DNA of 64,000 nucleotides from Shewanella fidelis ATCC BAA-318. Its GTDB lineage: Bacteria; Pseudomonadota; Gammaproteobacteria; Enterobacterales; Shewanellaceae. The number at the start of each line of letters is the position of its first letter. The first letter of the stretch is position 1. Made by a program: the position numbers and the translations under genes. Under the pieces are notes generated by a model. That model was not told the origin of the DNA, made no database searches, and saw nothing but the letters and a program-made list of their open reading frames with translations. Below, in pieces: positions 63,453-64,000 of the stretch. The DNA is taken from assembly GCF_000518605.1 (NCBI RefSeq), contig NZ_JADX01000004.1:186001-250000 (forward strand). Direction: 5' to 3'.

Positions 63453-64000
63453 TCCTCTAAGTTATTTTGCCAACTGATACTTAGTGATGCTCCCTTTAGT
63501 GTTTTTGAACGCTCTAAATGAAGTGTCCCTTGGTGCCATATTGCAACTTTCCTTACGATATACAAGCCAAGCCCATAGCCTGAGTTATTACTTTGCTTTT
63601 GATCTCTAGCAAAGGCTAAAAACAGTTCTTCACCTTTATTACCAAAACCTGGGCCATCATCTTCAACAGTAATCGTGCAACAATCCTCAGTGCAACTGAA
63701 GTCGAAGATAATTCGTTTCTTAGCAAATCTAAGTGCGTTCATGATGAGGTTTTGGCTTGCAATGCTAATGAGGGCTTCATCCATAGAGGCTTTAGCTCCA
63801 CTACTCTGAAAGGTTATGGCGACTTTGTGTTGGTAAAGATCAAACTTTTCCGCTAGCTCTTGAGTTAATACTTCTGGGTTAAGTCTGGTTTTATTTAGTT
63901 GCTGCTCTTTGTGTTCAAGTCTTGCAAAAGAGAGGTAGTTTCTAGCTAACTGTTCGATTTCATCTATGTCGGCATTCAGTCTATCTTTGTAGATATCAGG
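63449..64000 (-). CDS. Sensor histidine kinase, C-terminal part
   Basis: The frame is open from 63449 to the right edge (184 codons), so the gene starts outside the window. The visible part has a coiled dimerisation helix (IEQLARNYLSFARLEHKEQQ) and a HATPase_c domain with QNLIMNALRFA (N box), VEDDGPGF (G1) and GYGLGLYIVRK (G2). The phospho-acceptor His and sensor domains are not in view. The ATG at 63784 is internal. Confidence 0.85.
   Translation of the reverse strand, partial: PDIYKDRLNADIDEIEQLARNYLSFARLEHKEQQLNKTRLNPEVLTQELAEKFDLYQHKVAITFQSSGAKASMDEALISIASQNLIMNALRFAKKRIIFDFSCTEDCCTITVEDDGPGFGNKGEELFLAFARDQKQSNNSGYGLGLYIVRKVAIWHQGTLHLERSKTLKGASLSISWQNNLED

Overview
The window is chromosomal DNA of a marine gammaproteobacterium, almost certainly a Shewanella. 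The strongest evidence is the tetraheme periplasmic flavocytochrome c fumarate reductase (22765-24555). It is supported by ArcA, an AsnC very close to the enteric protein, a subtilase with a GlyGly-CTERM tail, DUF3581 and DUF3293 proteins, and an iron-type imelysin/TonB receptor cluster. Base composition is moderate. I see no rRNA, tRNA, CRISPR array, phage or transposase gene.

Layout. (1) 1-8.9 kb: partial GNAT acetyltransferase, an exported lipoprotein, then a probable Fur-controlled cluster of DUF4856 lipoprotein, imelysin lipoprotein, FecA-like TonB receptor and membrane fatty acid hydroxylase, followed by a DUF3581 protein. (2) 9.1-11 kb: tandem glycine riboswitch driving an AGCS glycine/alanine:Na+ symporter. 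(3) 11.07-17.2 kb: a MITE-like element, then a three-gene Mks/Wadjet-like condensin operon in the order ATPase, E, F, with no nuclease subunit. (4) 17.6-24.6 kb: a DAACS transporter with altered substrate and ion site residues, a two-component pair with a degenerate AAA+ regulator, twin palindromic sites, and the fumarate reductase. (5) 24.7-30.9 kb: a DEDDh exonuclease and a BMP-type nucleoside ABC importer operon. (6) 30.9-35.4 kb: an accessory interval with clustered hairpins, inverted repeats, a lone RloC/PrrC-like AAA_13 ATPase, a tautomerase, a small exported protein and a heptamer tandem array abutting the fbp stop codon. (7) 35.4-44.1 kb: fbp, dipeptidyl peptidase IV, arcA, a DUF3293 protein, lysine riboswitch plus lysC, and an AstE/AspA-like metallo-hydrolase. 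(8) 44.3-50.9 kb: large secreted subtilase, asnC, rluA, small membrane proteins and a methyltransferase. (9) 51.1-64 kb: candidate sRNA, ldhA, dienelactone hydrolase, DUF3332 lipoprotein, spermidine-synthase-like protein, ahpC and ahpF, diguanylate cyclase, YjfB-like protein, thioredoxin-CcdA fusion, a short GlpD-like oxidoreductase and a partial histidine kinase.

How the genes work together. Much of the window is respiratory and redox physiology (fumarate reductase, ArcA, LdhA, AhpCF, disulfide relay) plus nutrient uptake under RNA or metal control (iron cluster, glycine, lysine synthesis, nucleosides). The parts most worth following up are the orphan condensin with unusual gene order, the AAA_13 ATPase with zinc-hook-like and R-x3-E/H residues inside a repeat-bounded island, the response regulator lacking both GAFTGA and the Walker B aspartate next to twin ATGCA-N4-TGCAT sites, and several uncatalogued repeats. 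All functional statements come from reading motifs; no database search was run.
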